Shown piece after piece: positions 63,605-64,000 of a stretch of DNA of 64,000 bases. Below the pieces are notes generated by a model, which was given only the letters and a program-made list of their open reading frames with translations, ran no database searches and had not been told where the DNA came from. The position numbers and the translations under genes are program-made. Numbering within the stretch: position 1 is the stretch's first letter; every line of letters begins with the position of its first letter. The stretch comes from Pseudoalteromonas spongiae UST010723-006. Its GTDB lineage: Bacteria; Pseudomonadota; Gammaproteobacteria; Enterobacterales; Alteromonadaceae. The stretch lies in contig NZ_CP011039.1 of the NCBI RefSeq assembly GCF_000238255.3, forward strand, positions 359,001-423,000, read 5' to 3'.

Positions 63605-64000
63605 TGACTAAAGCAATTATAGGACATACAGGATTCGTTGGCGGTAATCTCATTAAACAAATGAATTTTGATAGTTTTTATAACTCAAAAAATATTAATA
63701 ACATTAAAGGTCAAGCTTTCGACTTACTCGTGATTTCAGGCGTGTCGGCCGTAAAGTGGCTGGCTAACAAAGAACCTCAGCAAGATTGGCAGAAAATAGA
63801 AGGTCTTATCGATTGTTTGAAAGAAGTAACAGCGAAGAAAGTTGTTTTGATTTCAACTGTTGATGTTTATAAACAACCGATTAATGTTACAGAAAATACA
63901 AGCATTGAACTTAACGATTTGCATCCGTATGGATTACATCGATTTAAGTTTGAGGAGTTCGTTAAAAGTAACTTTGCCGACGTAACTACCGTTAGACTTC
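63604..64000 (+). CDS. NAD-dependent sugar epimerase/dehydratase family protein (3' end missing)
   Basis: An open frame from ATG 63604, running off the window after 132 codons. The Rossmann motif is GHTGFVGGNLI; VVLISTVDVY follows, and then PYGLHRFKFEE. The usual catalytic Tyr-x3-Lys is Tyr-x3-Arg here, a variant seen in some sugar reductases, so activity as an epimerase is uncertain. It probably belongs to the same unit as the three genes before it. Confidence 0.75.
   Translation, partial: MTKAIIGHTGFVGGNLIKQMNFDSFYNSKNINNIKGQAFDLLVISGVSAVKWLANKEPQQDWQKIEGLIDCLKEVTAKKVVLISTVDVYKQPINVTENTSIELNDLHPYGLHRFKFEEFVKSNFADVTTVRL

Noticed and set aside
1-64000. CRISPR arrays, insertion sequences or prophage genes
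   Set aside because: No regularly spaced repeats, transposases, terminal inverted repeats or phage structural genes were seen.

Overview
The window is AT-rich, densely coded gammaproteobacterial DNA. MurG, MurC, FtsZ, LpxC, WecB and WecC read as close relatives of the enterobacterial proteins. The large export and surface-glycan region and the strong candidate for a secreted S-layer protein suggest a marine Alteromonadales member, most likely Pseudoalteromonas or a near relative. The genus call is an inference from protein style; no ribosomal RNA is present to fix it.

Layout. (1) 1-7.6 kb: end of the division and cell-wall cluster (murG partial, murC, ddl, ftsQ, ftsA, ftsZ, then lpxC with its own candidate promoter and a strong terminator). 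(2) 7.6-10.2 kb: tRNA-His on the minus strand with a clear promoter, a YbaN/DUF454 membrane protein, a small MscS channel, a DUF481 outer-membrane protein and a terminator. (3) 10.2-25.0 kb: a tightly packed plus-strand run. It starts with a large Wza-like SLBB export protein, a nitroreductase-fold protein and a polysaccharide pyruvyl transferase. A complete type II secretion/type IV pilus-like machine follows in the order G-E-F-H-I-J-K-L-M-(C/K-like)-D. (4) 25.0-27.5 kb: a separately promoted gene for a 502-residue secreted protein with highly-expressed-type codon use, a structured leader of three hairpins and a strong terminator (probable S-layer protein, Slr4-like), then a small exported protein. 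(5) 27.6-32.7 kb, minus strand: a four-gene operon with two sulfotransferases, a Wzx-type flippase and a TPR protein whose C-terminal half resembles a SET methyltransferase domain. (6) 32.8-49.6 kb, plus strand: a Wzy-type surface polysaccharide operon (diacetamido-uronic acid enzymes, PglC-like initiating transferase, glycosyltransferases, polymerase, Wzz, heparinase-like lipoprotein, acyltransferase-SGNH protein, leucine-rich-repeat lipoprotein). (7) 49.7-64 kb: a surface protein with calcium-type repeats and a GlyGly-CTERM-like tail, wecC-wecB, a TMTC-like membrane glycosyltransferase, phosphomannomutase, manC, and the start of a second sugar-modification block cut by the window edge.

How they may work together. 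Region 6 makes a sulfated or acylated acidic glycan, with sugar supply from region 7 and sulfation and flipping from region 5. Region 3 supplies an outer-membrane polysaccharide-type exporter, a pyruvylating enzyme and a protein secretion machine directly upstream of the S-layer candidate. The most interesting reading is that regions 3 and 4 form one S-layer secretion and anchoring system; this is inference and is set out in the findings.
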